From contig JAGIBL010000002.1 of NCBI GenBank assembly GCA_017744365.1, positions 868,001 through 932,000 on the forward strand: DNA of 64,000 nt, written 5' to 3'. The DNA comes from Nocardioidaceae bacterium (GTDB taxonomy: Bacteria; Actinomycetota; Actinomycetes; Propionibacteriales; Nocardioidaceae). The notes beneath the pieces were generated by a model. That model worked only from the letters and a program-made list of their open reading frames with translations. It made no database searches and was not told the origin of the DNA. Shown here one piece after another: positions 42,601-50,950 of the stretch; position 1 is the first letter of the stretch; every line of letters starts with the position of its first letter. The position numbers and the translations under genes are program-made.

Positions 42601-44789
42601 GGCTGGCAGCTCCCCCCGCTGCTGTCGCACTTGTTCCACTGCCGCGTGAAGGACGGCGCGTTCGGCGCCGGCGGCGTCCAGGCACCGTTGTTCGCCGTCA
42701 GCGTCGAGTCGACGGTGGCCGAGCCGGAGATAGACGGTGCCGTGGTGTTGGCCGGCGGCAGGAAGCAGATGACCGGCTGCAGGTTGGCCGAGAGCGGGGT
42801 CACGTACGACGCCGCGGTCCCGGCCGGGCAGGTGATCGTACCGGTCTTGGTGTCCGGGGTGGGCGCGGTCAGGATGTTGGCCTGGTGGTACGTCGCCACC
42901 CGGTTGCTCGCCTTGAAGCCGGTGGGCAGCGTCAGCGACGGGATGCCGGTCAGCGCGAGCAGCGAGCCCGAGCCGGCGCAGCCGTCGACCTCGTCACCGC
43001 CGGTGTCGATCGCCAGCCGGCCCGAGGACACCGCGGACCCGCCCTTGATCGCGCCGAGGTGGAAGGAGTCGGTGTCGCTGAGCCGGACCTGCGCGTTGGT
43101 CGACCCGATCCCGGCACAGTCGGCCGTCGGCGAGCCGCTGAGGGTGATGTCGTCGTCGACCGAGGTCGGCGCGGAGGAGCTGAACCCGATCGTGTACTTG
43201 TCACTCGCGTTCGTCGAGCACGTCGCGTCGGTCAGCGAGAAGCAGCTGCGTGCCGCGGTCGGGGCCGCGAAGACTCGCGCGGGCGTGCTGCCGGCCGCGG
43301 CCCGGTCGGCGCCGACGACGGTGCCCAGCCCGATGCTGCCCAGGCCGAACCTGTAGCCGAAGGAGTCCGAGGCCTGCGCGCCGGTGTAGTTGACGTTCAC
43401 GCCGAGCGAGGCCAGCGGCGAGTCCACGTGCGTGGCGGTCGGCACGTTCTCGAAGCGGTACTTGATCGCCAGGCCCGAGCAGGCGCCGATGCAGACCTTC
43501 TGCGTGACGATCGGCTTGGGGGCCGGGGTCAGCAGCGTCGGGAACGTCGGCAGCCCGCCGGTCAGCAGGTTCAGGTCCTGCAGGATCACCGGCGGGATGG
43601 TCAGGTTGGTGCCGCGGTGGACGGCGTAGTTGTTGTCCACGTTGAGCTTGGCGCTGGAGCCGTCCAGCGTGGCCGAGGTGGTGTAGACGATCGGCACCGT
43701 CGACTCGGTGGTGTCGTAGCCGAAGTTGATGACGTTGAGCAGGCCGCCGGTGATGTCGACCGGGAGCACCGGCTTGGCCAGCGGCATCTTGGTCAGCGTC
43801 TGGGTGAACTTGAGCCCGGTGATGCTCGTCCCGGATCCGGTGAACGCGAAGCTGGTGGTGCCGCACAGGTCGAAGAGGCCGTCGTGGTCGACGTCGATCG
43901 GCGTCGGCACGTTCATCAGCGCCTTGGTGGTGGTCACGATCGGCGTCGACGAGCCCGGCGGGGTGTACGACGAGGTCCAGTTGTACTTGAGCAGGGTGAG
44001 CAGTGCCCCGGCGATCGGGCCGACGTTCGGGATGTTGTTCACCGAGGCGAGGGTGTCGTCGTACAGGTTGGCGTAGGTGTCGCGCAGCAGCTGGTTGGTG
44101 GCCGCGTCGGTCTGCTGGATGACCGGCAGCGCGCTGATGTAGGTGCGGGTGGTGTCCAGGCCGATGCCGGGCAGGAAGCTGGACGGGATCGCGGTCAGCG
44201 AGCAGACCGGCGTGACGATGTTCTGGACGACCTGCAGCCCGGTGGTCAGCGCCAGCGGGAGCAGGCCGGCGACCTCGCCGAGCGCCTGGCCCTGGAGGTC
44301 GGTGAGGATGCCGGTGAGCTCGGCGGTCGCGGTGGCCGGGTCGAGCGCGGCGGCAGCAGCAGTGGTCGCCTGGGCGCGCGAGGTGAGGTTCGCGATCGCG
44401 GTCGCGGTCGCCTCGGTCGCGTGCGCCTGGACGACGGGCGCGGCGACGGCGGCACCGGTCTGCAGCCCCTGGAGGAGCTGGGTCAGCGTGGTGGTGGTCT
44501 GGGTCAGGCCGCCGGAGATGTTGGTCAGGCCGAGCAGCCCGTCGACCGACGCGTTCAGCCCGCTCAGGTCGAGGCTCGCGTTCGGGACATCGTCCCCGGG
44601 CCCGGTCAGGCTGCCGCCGATGGTGATCGGCGTGGTCGGGTTGCCGCCGCTCGGGATCGGCAGCGTGATGCCGAGCAGAGCCGAGGCCGGGCCGGCGAAG
44701 GTCACCGCCGCGGCGACGACCCCGGTCAGCACCAGGGTCCGCAGGCTCCGCCGGTGTCCGCGCTTCCGCGTGCGCAAGTGCTCGCCCAT
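39561..44789 (-). CDS. Giant secreted repeat protein (Ig-like and DUF5122-like propeller repeats)
   Basis: This 1742-residue exported protein has a basic head and hydrophobic core ending in GPASALLG (residues about 1-40). The N-terminal part (about 40-680) is unlike anything I recognise and rich in Thr, Ala and Leu. Three Ig-like repeats follow (about 680-975), each with a QW-x2-C core such as TRQWNKCDSSGG and YQWQRCLDSAG. The C-terminal part (about 985-1742) is made of DUF5122-like blades of about 47 residues: TVYAGGSF, then RANLAAIDG, then GWNPGTDGTV. No LPxTG or membrane anchor is seen at the C-terminus. It probably forms a large extracellular binding protein. Confidence 0.85.
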   Translation of the reverse strand: MGEHLRTRKRGHRRSLRTLVLTGVVAAAVTFAGPASALLGITLPIPSGGNPTTPITIGGSLTGPGDDVPNASLDLSGLNASVDGLLGLTNISGGLTQTTTTLTQLLQGLQTGAAVAAPVVQAHATEATATAIANLTSRAQATTAAAAALDPATATAELTGILTDLQGQALGEVAGLLPLALTTGLQVVQNIVTPVCSLTAIPSSFLPGIGLDTTRTYISALPVIQQTDAATNQLLRDTYANLYDDTLASVNNIPNVGPIAGALLTLLKYNWTSSYTPPGSSTPIVTTTKALMNVPTPIDVDHDGLFDLCGTTSFAFTGSGTSITGLKFTQTLTKMPLAKPVLPVDITGGLLNVINFGYDTTESTVPIVYTTSATLDGSSAKLNVDNNYAVHRGTNLTIPPVILQDLNLLTGGLPTFPTLLTPAPKPIVTQKVCIGACSGLAIKYRFENVPTATHVDSPLASLGVNVNYTGAQASDSFGYRFGLGSIGLGTVVGADRAAAGSTPARVFAAPTAARSCFSLTDATCSTNASDKYTIGFSSSAPTSVDDDITLSGSPTADCAGIGSTNAQVRLSDTDSFHLGAIKGGSAVSSGRLAIDTGGDEVDGCAGSGSLLALTGIPSLTLPTGFKASNRVATYHQANILTAPTPDTKTGTITCPAGTAASYVTPLSANLQPVICFLPPANTTAPSISGSATVDSTLTANNGAWTPPAPNAPSFTRQWNKCDSSGGSCQPITGATGSTYVLDYGSYPNEPTDFGHRFTVTVTGTNLDGSATATSAPTDVVVLPPPPANTVPPVLGSNRKVGVATTTTNGTWNPGASSFAYQWQRCLDSAGLICADIAGATGSTYVLQSADKYRWIRVGIVATNHGGSSAVVYSNTGYVPGDPVNTTPPGIKNGPANAVGVAVATGDNLAATPGTWVDTNAPFTYQWQRCDAGGNGCTDIGGATGATYGVQHPADDGGTLRVAVTGHGLNGDTTAYSGTTGVVLFNDLSAKPVTQIPDGTVNATVAGASTTTYVGGSFDTVGAPTGGSGLVPDSGTGSTVSLASATAGAANGGVMATVPDGSGGYFMGGSFTQVKGIGCPGLAHLLSDGSVDQTYCFGGLTGTVRSLARMTGGISKVLVVGGDFSLGGRQNLMFLDPAAPGSPVFLSGGDPNGAVKALATNNSNNNVVYTGGQFNQAGGTNAGNLAGVQLTWTGTQLSSAARNGWLAAVCIGTPATTACGNANASVNTLAWLSTGVVLAGGRFDTQYRANASGTPSNATTRNNVLMMSDNGNAGVNGWNPNVGGGNQTVNAIALGAINGLNNVPIYLGGDFTTIAGQNIKNLGEFGSTVLGTSAGSGGNNNSGPMTTWVPAPNGPVTSLAWAGSASSSTLIVGGAFTAINTGPAGSPTTLVRHRLAKINLASSNGSTLPAVDASWDPNAGRTVRTVSRDATLGTVTVGGDFLVLGGKTRNNLAELDPNTGVTGWNPGTDGTVNALAFRGGTVYAGGSFANAGGAARANLAAIDGASGTATGWNPGANGTVSALATDASNVYAGGAFSTAGGASRASLAALDGSGTATGWNPGTDGTVKALAVDAGTVYVGGSFGTAGGAARANAAGIDGSGNATGFNPAPNGAVNSVAVNSAGVYLGGAFTAVGPDGRAHVALVDPASGAAAGWNPGTDGTVNALFLVGSQVFVGGQFANAGGVGRSNLAALDAGSDAALSFNAAPNGAVNALSRTSGGSIAVGGAFTIIAGQAAPALGFFGG
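39760..40410. repeat. Tandem DNA repeats encoding the beta-propeller blades
   Basis: Units of about 141 bp recur with strong similarity, marked by the recurring CCCGGGTTCCAGCCGG near 39826, 40107 and 40395, with a close variant near 40250. They encode the 47-residue blades of the giant protein. Repeats this similar are prone to expansion and contraction. Confidence 0.75.
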
Positions 44790-45004
44790 CAGATGACCCC
44801 CACGTCGTCACCCGAGAGCCGTCGCTCGACGGCGACGCGGATCCTTCTCCGGTCGCGAACCGGCTGGCAACGGAATCCGTTAAATCCTTTTGGGACGTCT
44901 CGGGGGGGCTCGACCCGCTTTGCCCGGAGCGTGCGCCGCGCCCCCCGCGCAACTCCAGCACCACGACCGTTCAGGGGCGGAGTTATGCACCGCCAGGAGG
45001 TGGT

Positions 45005-45583
45005 CTAATCCGGCAGGGCGGACTTCCCGATGAGACGGAACGTCTCGTGCACCTCGTAGCGCGGGCGCCGCCGCGGACCCTCGCCGAGGTGCGAGGCGAC
45101 CAGCGCGACCTCGTCCAGCGCGTACGCCGGACCGCGGTAGGCGTCGAGCACCCGCAGCCACCGGGTCGCTTCGATCGGGTGCCTCATCCGGGCCAGCGTG
45201 AGGTGGGCCTTGAACTTCTCCCCGGGCACCTCGATCCCGGCCTTGCTCGCGGCGGCGCGGCAGCCCGTGGCCAGCCGGGACAGCTCGACCGGGTCGTCCA
45301 CCTCGACGCCCGCCCAGAGCACCTTCGCCCGGCCCGGGTGCGGGAACGCGCCGCCGCCGGCGATGGTCGCGGTCATCGGGTGCCGCTTCCGGGCGGCCCG
45401 TTCGAGCCGGGCCACCAGGTCGTCGTAGGCGCGGTCAGGGACGTCCGCCAGGAAGGCCAGCGTCAGGTGCCACTGGTCGGGCAGCGTCCAGCGGAGACTC
45501 TCGGCCTCACGACGTACGGACAGGAACTCCTCGAGGTCCTCGACGACCTCCGGCGGCGGGATCGCCGCGACGAACATGCGCAT
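45005..45583 (-). CDS. thpR: RNA 2',3'-cyclic phosphodiesterase (LigT/ThpR)
   Basis: This 192-residue 2H phosphoesterase has both HxT motifs: DQWHLTLAFLADVP near residue 41 and FKAHLTLARMRHP near residue 128. ThpR opens 2',3'-cyclic phosphates on RNA ends. The ATG at 45583 is used; ATG 45577 is 2 codons later. It is divergent from the coiled-coil protein gene with only 24 bp between the start codons, so promoters must overlap coding DNA. Confidence 0.9.
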   Translation of the reverse strand: MRMFVAAIPPPEVVEDLEEFLSVRREAESLRWTLPDQWHLTLAFLADVPDRAYDDLVARLERAARKRHPMTATIAGGGAFPHPGRAKVLWAGVEVDDPVELSRLATGCRAAASKAGIEVPGEKFKAHLTLARMRHPIEATRWLRVLDAYRGPAYALDEVALVASHLGEGPRRRPRYEVHETFRLIGKSALPD

Positions 45584-45607
45584 CGCCGTCGAGGCTAGTG
45601 TCCCGCC

Positions 45608-46546
45608 ATGACTCCTGACGAGCAGCTTTCCGCGGCCATCGCGGACAAGGCCGAGGCCGTCGTACGGCGGCGCCGGGTCGCGCAGGCCGAGGAGCGGCTG
45701 CGCGATGCCGAGGTCACCCTGCACGAGCGGCAGGTCGCGCTGTCCGAGGAGGAGCAGGAGGTCGCCCGGCTGGAGAAGCTCTCCTGGACCCGGATCGCGT
45801 CGTCACTGCGCGGTCGGCACGCCTCCGACCTGGAGCGGGAGACCGCCGAGCGGGAGGCGGCTCGGTACGCGTTCCGGGAGGCCGAGGTCCGCCGCGACCA
45901 GGCCGCCGCCGAGCTCGCCGCCGCCACGGCCCGCCTCGAGGAGCTGCCCGACACCGACGCCGCCTACACCGCGGCGCTGGCCGCCAAGGAGGAGTGGCTC
46001 GCCGCCCAGGACCCGGCCGCACGGGACCGGCTGAACGAGATCGCGCAGCGGCGCGGGGTGCTGGAGGTCGAGTTCCGCGAGTCCCGCGAGGCCGACGACG
46101 CGGGCGTGACTGCCTCGAAGCTCCTGGCCGCGGCGGCCGAACGGCTCTCCAGCGCGGAGAGCTGGTCGACCTGGGACACCTTCGGCGGCGGCGGGCTGCT
46201 CACCGACATGGTCAAGCACAGCCGGATGGACGAGGCGCGCACCCAGCTCGGGGAGGTGGACCGGGCGCTCAAGGCGTTCGGCCGCGAGCTGGCCGACGTC
46301 AAGGTCGAGGGGGTCGCCAGCCTCGAGCTGAGCGGCGCCCTGGAGGCGTTCGACGTCTGGTTCGACAACATCTTCAGCGACTGGATGGTGCGCAACCGCA
46401 TCCAGGACGCCGCGCGGGCCGTCGAGGAGACGCAGGGCCAGGTCACCGCGATCGTGAAGACCCTGCGCACCCGGCGTCAGGGGATCAGCCAGGAGCTGAC
46501 CGCCCTGACCACCGAGCGCGAAGCCCTCCTCAGAAACGGGTCCTAG
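45608..46546 (+). CDS. Coiled-coil protein of unknown function
   Basis: This 312-residue soluble protein is mostly helical. Residues about 5-160 form long Arg/Glu/Ala heptad stretches (AQAEERLRDAEVTLHERQVA and similar), then a short non-coiled part with SWSTWDTFGGGGLLTDMVKH near residue 187, then more coil with VWFDNIFSDWMVRNRIQDA near residue 255. No catalytic motif is visible. Its end overlaps the converging acyl-CoA dehydrogenase gene by 4 bp. Confidence 0.75.
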   Translation: MTPDEQLSAAIADKAEAVVRRRRVAQAEERLRDAEVTLHERQVALSEEEQEVARLEKLSWTRIASSLRGRHASDLERETAEREAARYAFREAEVRRDQAAAELAAATARLEELPDTDAAYTAALAAKEEWLAAQDPAARDRLNEIAQRRGVLEVEFRESREADDAGVTASKLLAAAAERLSSAESWSTWDTFGGGGLLTDMVKHSRMDEARTQLGEVDRALKAFGRELADVKVEGVASLELSGALEAFDVWFDNIFSDWMVRNRIQDAARAVEETQGQVTAIVKTLRTRRQGISQELTALTTEREALLRNGS

Positions 46547-47688
46547 AAGCCCAGGTCCCGGCCGATGAGCTCCTTCATGATCTCGTTCGAGCCGGCCCAG
46601 ATCTTGGTGACCCGGGCGTCCCGCCAGGCGCGCGCGACCCGGTACTCGTTCATGTAGCCGTAGCCGCCGTAGAGCTGGACGCAGTGGTCGAGCACGTCGT
46701 TCTGCACCTGCGAGGTCCACCACTTCGCCTTGGCGGCGTCGATCGCGGTGAGCTGGCCCTTGCTGTGCGCGACCACGCACTGGTCGACGTAGTGCTGGGT
46801 GACCTCGATGCGGGTGACCAGGTCGGCGAGCAGGAACTTGTTGTGCTGGAAGGTCCCGATGGAGGCGCCGAAGGCCTTGCGGTCGTGGGCGTAGGCGATG
46901 GTCTCGGTGAGGATCTGCGCGGCGTGGGCGAGGTTGGTGATCGCCGAGCCGAGCCGCTCCTGCGGCAGGAACTGCATCATCGAGATGAAGCCGGTGTCGA
47001 GCTCGCCGATCCGGTCCGCGTCGCTGACCCGGACGTCCTCGAAGGCCAGCTCGGCGGTGTCGGACTCGTCCTGGCCGACCTTGTCGAGCACCCGGCCGAC
47101 CGAGTAGCCCGCCTTGGTGGTGTCCACGCCGAAGAGCGAGATGCCCTTGGCCTTCTTCTCCGGCGAGGTGCGCGCCGCCACCACGACCAGGTCGGCGCTG
47201 CCGCCGTTGGTGATGAACGTCTTGGCGCCGTTGATCACCCAGTCGTCGCCGTCGCGGACCGCGGTGGTCTTGAGGTTGGCCAGGTCGGAGCCGCCGCCGG
47301 GCTCGGTCATGCCGATCGCGGTGAGCAGCTCGCCGGTGCAGAACTGCGGCAGCCAGCGCTGCTTCTGCTCCTCGTTGGTCAGGTGCACCAGGTACGGCGC
47401 CACGATGTCGGCGTGGATGCCGACGCAGCTCGGCAGGGTCATGTTGACCTTCGCCAGCTCCTCGGTGAGCACCGCGTTGAACCGGTAGTCGCCGGCCTCG
47501 GAGCCGCCGTACTCCTCGGGGATCTCGAGGCCGAGGAAGCCCTGCTTGCCCGCCGCGAGCCAGAACTCGCGGTTCAGGCCGTGACCGGCCTCGTACTCCT
47601 CGAGGTGCGGGACCACCTCGCGGTCGAGGAACTCCTTCACCGATGCGCGGAAGGCCTCGTGGTCGTCTTCGTAGATGGTGCGCTCCAT
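46543..47688 (-). CDS. Acyl-CoA dehydrogenase, LCAD-like
   Basis: This 381-residue flavoenzyme starts MERTIYEDDHEAFRASVKEF. Family segments include IGMTEPGGGSDLANLKTTAV, TDLVVVAART and the C-terminal YGGYGYMNEYRVARAWRDAR. The usual catalytic Glu in the IYEGT motif is absent: the sequence reads IWAGSNEIMKEL as in long-chain and isovaleryl-type enzymes, where the base comes from an earlier helix; here LTETIAYAHDRKAFG supplies a suitable Glu. It would introduce a trans-2 double bond in long or branched acyl-CoAs. It is a single gene with no fatty-oxidation neighbours. Confidence 0.9.
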   Translation of the reverse strand: MERTIYEDDHEAFRASVKEFLDREVVPHLEEYEAGHGLNREFWLAAGKQGFLGLEIPEEYGGSEAGDYRFNAVLTEELAKVNMTLPSCVGIHADIVAPYLVHLTNEEQKQRWLPQFCTGELLTAIGMTEPGGGSDLANLKTTAVRDGDDWVINGAKTFITNGGSADLVVVAARTSPEKKAKGISLFGVDTTKAGYSVGRVLDKVGQDESDTAELAFEDVRVSDADRIGELDTGFISMMQFLPQERLGSAITNLAHAAQILTETIAYAHDRKAFGASIGTFQHNKFLLADLVTRIEVTQHYVDQCVVAHSKGQLTAIDAAKAKWWTSQVQNDVLDHCVQLYGGYGYMNEYRVARAWRDARVTKIWAGSNEIMKELIGRDLGF

Positions 47689-47757
47689 GCGGCCCATCGT
47701 AGGACGCGTTGCTACCGGTGGGTAAGGAGAGTTGGGTCACGCGGCTAGCCTCGAACC

Positions 47758-48630
47758 GTGCGGCGGCTCTTCCTGGTTGCGGTGCTCTCGATCTGTACGG
47801 CGTGCGGCGCGGCCGCCCCCGTCGCGACGCCGCCCTCGCCCACCTCCTCCCCGACCCGGTCGCTGCCCGCCGTACCGACCCCGACGCCCTCCCCCACGCA
47901 CCGCCCGCCGCCTCCCTCCCCCGGTACCGTCCCCCCGGCCTGGCTCGGCACCCACGTCCTCCCCACGACCGCGGCCGGCTTCGGTGTGCAGCGGCCCACC
48001 CCGCCGGCCCTGCGCAACCGCCGCTTCACCCTGCCCGACACCGTGCCGATGCTCCCCGGCGCGGGCTTCGCCTCCCGGATCGCCGACCCGGCCCCGGCCG
48101 ACGTGATCGCGCGCTCCACCTGGGCACCCGGCTGCCCGGTGCAGGCGCGCGACCTGGCCTGGGTCCGGCTCACCTTCTGGGGCTTCGACGGGCGCCGGCA
48201 CACCGGCGAGCTGCTGGTCCGCGGCGACGTCGCCGCGCCGTTGGTCACGGTCTTCCGCACCCTGTACCACGAGCGCTTCCCGCTCGAGCAGATGACCATC
48301 ACCACGAAGGCCGAGCAGACCGCGAAGCCGACCGGGGACGGCAACGACACCAGCGCCTTCAACTGCCGCCCGGTCCGGGGCGCGACGACGTACAGCCAGC
48401 ACGCCTACGGTCTCGCCGTCGACGTGAACCCGTTCCAGAACCCCTACACCAAGGGCGATCTGGTCCTCCCCGAGCTCGCCGGCGCCTACACCGACCGGGC
48501 CTGGAAGCGGCCCGGGATGATCCTGCCCGGCGGGACGGTGGTCCGCGCCTTCACCGCGATCGGCTGGGGCTGGGGCGGTTCCTGGCACTCGCTGAAGGAC
48601 TTGCAGCACTTCAGCCGCTCCGGCGGCTGA
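47758..48630 (+). CDS. M15-family peptidase (D-Ala-D-Ala carboxypeptidase-like) lipoprotein
   Basis: This 290-residue protein starts with a lipoprotein signal whose lipobox-like TAC lies near residue 16, then a long Pro/Ser/Thr-rich linker (about 20-60) suited to spanning the cell wall. The catalytic domain has the zinc motif YSQHAYGLAVDVNPF (SxHxxGxAxD) and the late His of WGGSWHSLKDLQHF. Peptidases of this group trim peptidoglycan stem peptides. It is followed 72 bp later by the EF-G2 gene. Confidence 0.88.
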   Translation: MRRLFLVAVLSICTACGAAAPVATPPSPTSSPTRSLPAVPTPTPSPTHRPPPPSPGTVPPAWLGTHVLPTTAAGFGVQRPTPPALRNRRFTLPDTVPMLPGAGFASRIADPAPADVIARSTWAPGCPVQARDLAWVRLTFWGFDGRRHTGELLVRGDVAAPLVTVFRTLYHERFPLEQMTITTKAEQTAKPTGDGNDTSAFNCRPVRGATTYSQHAYGLAVDVNPFQNPYTKGDLVLPELAGAYTDRAWKRPGMILPGGTVVRAFTAIGWGWGGSWHSLKDLQHFSRSGG

Positions 48631-48702
48631 AGCGACCAGCACAGCTCCGCGAACGGGACCTGACCCCTTGTTTCCTGGGCGCAGCAGGAGTTACGTGAAC
48701 CC

Positions 48703-50778
48703 ATGGCAGACAAGCACGGGCGAGAGGCGACCGAACACGACCTCGCGGCGACAAGGCCCGACCGGATCCGCAACGTGGTCCTGGTCGGGCCTTCTCAGTC
48801 TGGCAAGACCTCCCTGGTGGAGGCCCTCCTCGCGCACACCAAGGCGATCACCCGCGCCGGCAGCACCGCGGACGGCACCACGATCTGCGACACCGAGGAC
48901 GCGGAGCGAAGTCACGGCCGCTCGATCTCGCTGGCGGTCGCGCCGCTCGTGCACCGGGACGTGAAGATCAACCTCGTCGACACCCCCGGCTACGCCGACT
49001 TCGTCGGTGACCTGCGCGCCGGCCTGCGCGCGGCCGACTGCGCGCTGTTCGTGGTCGCGGCGAACGAGGAGATCGACGACGGCACCCGGCAGCTGTGGCG
49101 CGAGTGCGCCCAGGTCGCGATGCCGCGCGCGGTCGTGGTCACCAAGCTCGACCATCCGCGCGCCGACGCCGACGGCGTGATGGCGCACGCCCGCGACGCC
49201 TTCGGCGAGAAGGTGCTCCCGGTCTACCTCGCCCACGACGGTGCGATGGTCGGCCTCATCACCGGCTCCACCGACGACCCCCGCCGCGGCGAGCTGATCG
49301 AGGCGGTGATCGAGGAGTCCGAGGACGAGGGCCTGATGGACCGCTACCTCGGCGGCGAGGAGATCGACTTCAAGGCGCTGGTCGACGACCTGGAGACCGC
49401 CGTCGCGCGGGCCAACTTCCACCCGGTGATCCCGGTCTGCGGCGCCACCGGGCTCGGGCTCGGTGAGCTGCTCGACCTGTGCGTGGACGCGTTCCCGTCC
49501 CCGCTCGAGCACACCCCGCCCGAGGTGTTCACGCCCGCGGGTGGCACCGCCGGGCCGATCTCCTGCGACGTCGACGGCCCACTGGTCGCCGAGGTCGTGA
49601 AGACCGCCGGGGACCCGTACGTCGGGCGCATCAGCCTGGTCCGGGTCTTCTCCGGCACCCTCGACCCGGACACCCCGGTGCACGTCTCCGGGCACTTCTC
49701 CTCGTTCTTCGGCGAGGACGCCGGCCATGCCGACCACGACGAGGACGAGCGGGTCGGTGCGCTCGGGCACCCGTTCGGGGCTGCCCAGCTGCTGGCCTCG
49801 CGCGTGGTGGCCGGCGACCTCGGCACCGTGGCCCGGCTCTCCCGCGCGGAGACCGGCGACACGCTGTCCTCGGTGGACAACCCGCTGGTGCTCAAGCCGT
49901 GGTCGATGCCGGACCCGCTCCTGCCGGTGGCGATCGAGGCGGCCACCCGCTCCGACGAGGACAAGCTCTCCCAGGCCCTGGGTCGGCTGGCCGCGGAGGA
50001 CCCGAGCCTGCGCGTGGAGCACAACGCCGAGACCGGCCAGCTGGTGCTCTGGGTGATGGGCGAGGCGCACGCCGAGGTGGTGCTGGAGCGGCTGGCCGAG
50101 AAGCACGGCGTCGCGGTCGAGCAGCGCGAGCTGATCGTGCCGCTGCGGGAGTGCTTCGCCGGTCCGTCGAAGGGGCACGGCCGGCACGTGAAGCAGTCCG
50201 GCGGGCACGGGCAGTACGCGATCTGCGACATCGAGGTGGAGCCGCTTCCCGAAGGCAGCGGGTTCGAGTTCGTGGACAAGGTCGTCGGCGGCGCCGTGCC
50301 GCGCAACTACATCCCGAGCGTGGAGAAGGGCGTGCGCGCGCAGATGGAGCGGGGCGTGCGCAACGGGTTCCCGGTCATCGACCTGCGGGTCACCCTCACC
50401 GACGGCAAGTCGCACAGCGTGGACTCCTCGGACATGGCCTTCCAGAGCGCCGGCGCGCTGGCGCTGCGCGAGGCGGCCGAGGGGACGACGGTCTCGATGC
50501 TGGAGCCGTACGACGAGGTGGGGGTGCTCATCCCCGACGACCTGGTCGGCGCCGTGATGAGCGATCTCTCAGCGCGCCGGGCCCGGCTGCTCGGCAACGA
50601 GAACATCGGCGACGACCGCACCCTGGTGCGCGCCCACGTCCCGCAGCGGGAGCTGGTCCGCTACGCCGTGGACCTGCGCGCCGCCACCCGCGGGGCCGGC
50701 ACCTTCACCCGCACCTTCGCCCACTACGAGCCCATGCCCGAGGACCAGGCCCGCCAGATCACCCCGCGTGTGCGCTGA
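48703..50778 (+). CDS. Elongation factor G-like protein EF-G2
   Basis: This 691-residue translational GTPase paralogue has P-loop GPSQSGKTSLVEAL, NLVDTPGYADF for G3 and VVTKLDHPRADAD for G4. The canonical effector-loop sequences of EF-G are altered. Domains II-V follow in order, with GHGRHVKQSGGHGQYA and a C-terminal TFTRTFAHYEPMPEDQARQI. The mycobacterial EF-G2 is a non-essential GTP-binding paralogue whose role is unclear. It stands apart from the str operon. Its stop codon lies inside the first copy of a 32-bp repeat cluster. Confidence 0.88.
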   Translation: MADKHGREATEHDLAATRPDRIRNVVLVGPSQSGKTSLVEALLAHTKAITRAGSTADGTTICDTEDAERSHGRSISLAVAPLVHRDVKINLVDTPGYADFVGDLRAGLRAADCALFVVAANEEIDDGTRQLWRECAQVAMPRAVVVTKLDHPRADADGVMAHARDAFGEKVLPVYLAHDGAMVGLITGSTDDPRRGELIEAVIEESEDEGLMDRYLGGEEIDFKALVDDLETAVARANFHPVIPVCGATGLGLGELLDLCVDAFPSPLEHTPPEVFTPAGGTAGPISCDVDGPLVAEVVKTAGDPYVGRISLVRVFSGTLDPDTPVHVSGHFSSFFGEDAGHADHDEDERVGALGHPFGAAQLLASRVVAGDLGTVARLSRAETGDTLSSVDNPLVLKPWSMPDPLLPVAIEAATRSDEDKLSQALGRLAAEDPSLRVEHNAETGQLVLWVMGEAHAEVVLERLAEKHGVAVEQRELIVPLRECFAGPSKGHGRHVKQSGGHGQYAICDIEVEPLPEGSGFEFVDKVVGGAVPRNYIPSVEKGVRAQMERGVRNGFPVIDLRVTLTDGKSHSVDSSDMAFQSAGALALREAAEGTTVSMLEPYDEVGVLIPDDLVGAVMSDLSARRARLLGNENIGDDRTLVRAHVPQRELVRYAVDLRAATRGAGTFTRTFAHYEPMPEDQARQITPRVR

Positions 50779-50950
50779 GCGGGCGGTTTGTATCCGCCGT
50801 ACCACGCTGAGCGGGCGGTTTGTACCCGCCGTACGACGCTGAGCGGGCTGTTCCGCAACCGCCGCAACTGCCCGGTCAGCGGAAATCGCGGCGTCCCAAC
50901 TGCCCGGTCAGCGGAAATCGCGGCGCCCAAACTGCCCGGCCGGGGTCAGG
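50773..50950. repeat. Inverted cluster of 32-bp repeats between convergent genes
   Basis: Three direct 32-bp units (50773-50804, 50805-50836 and 50837-50867, the last divergent) start with CGCTGAGCGGGC. They are followed by two full units and a partial one in the opposite orientation (50868-50899, 50900-50931 and 50932-50950), which read CGCTGACCGGGCAGTT on the minus strand. The cluster starts in the EF-G2 stop codon and ends in the stop of the stress protein gene, so it may serve as a bidirectional terminator. Confidence 0.85.

Noticed and set aside
44790-45004. Riboswitch upstream of the giant secreted protein
   Set aside because: The 215-bp leader has some short GC hairpins but no match to a known riboswitch layout that I can support.
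39873-45008. Plus-strand open frame of 1711 codons opposite the giant protein
   Set aside because: The product is a monotonous Arg/Gly/Val/Ala sequence from the complement of a repeat gene; the minus-strand frame has signal peptide and domains.
50773-50950. CRISPR array
   Set aside because: The repeats are contiguous without unique spacers, switch orientation halfway and have no cas genes nearby.
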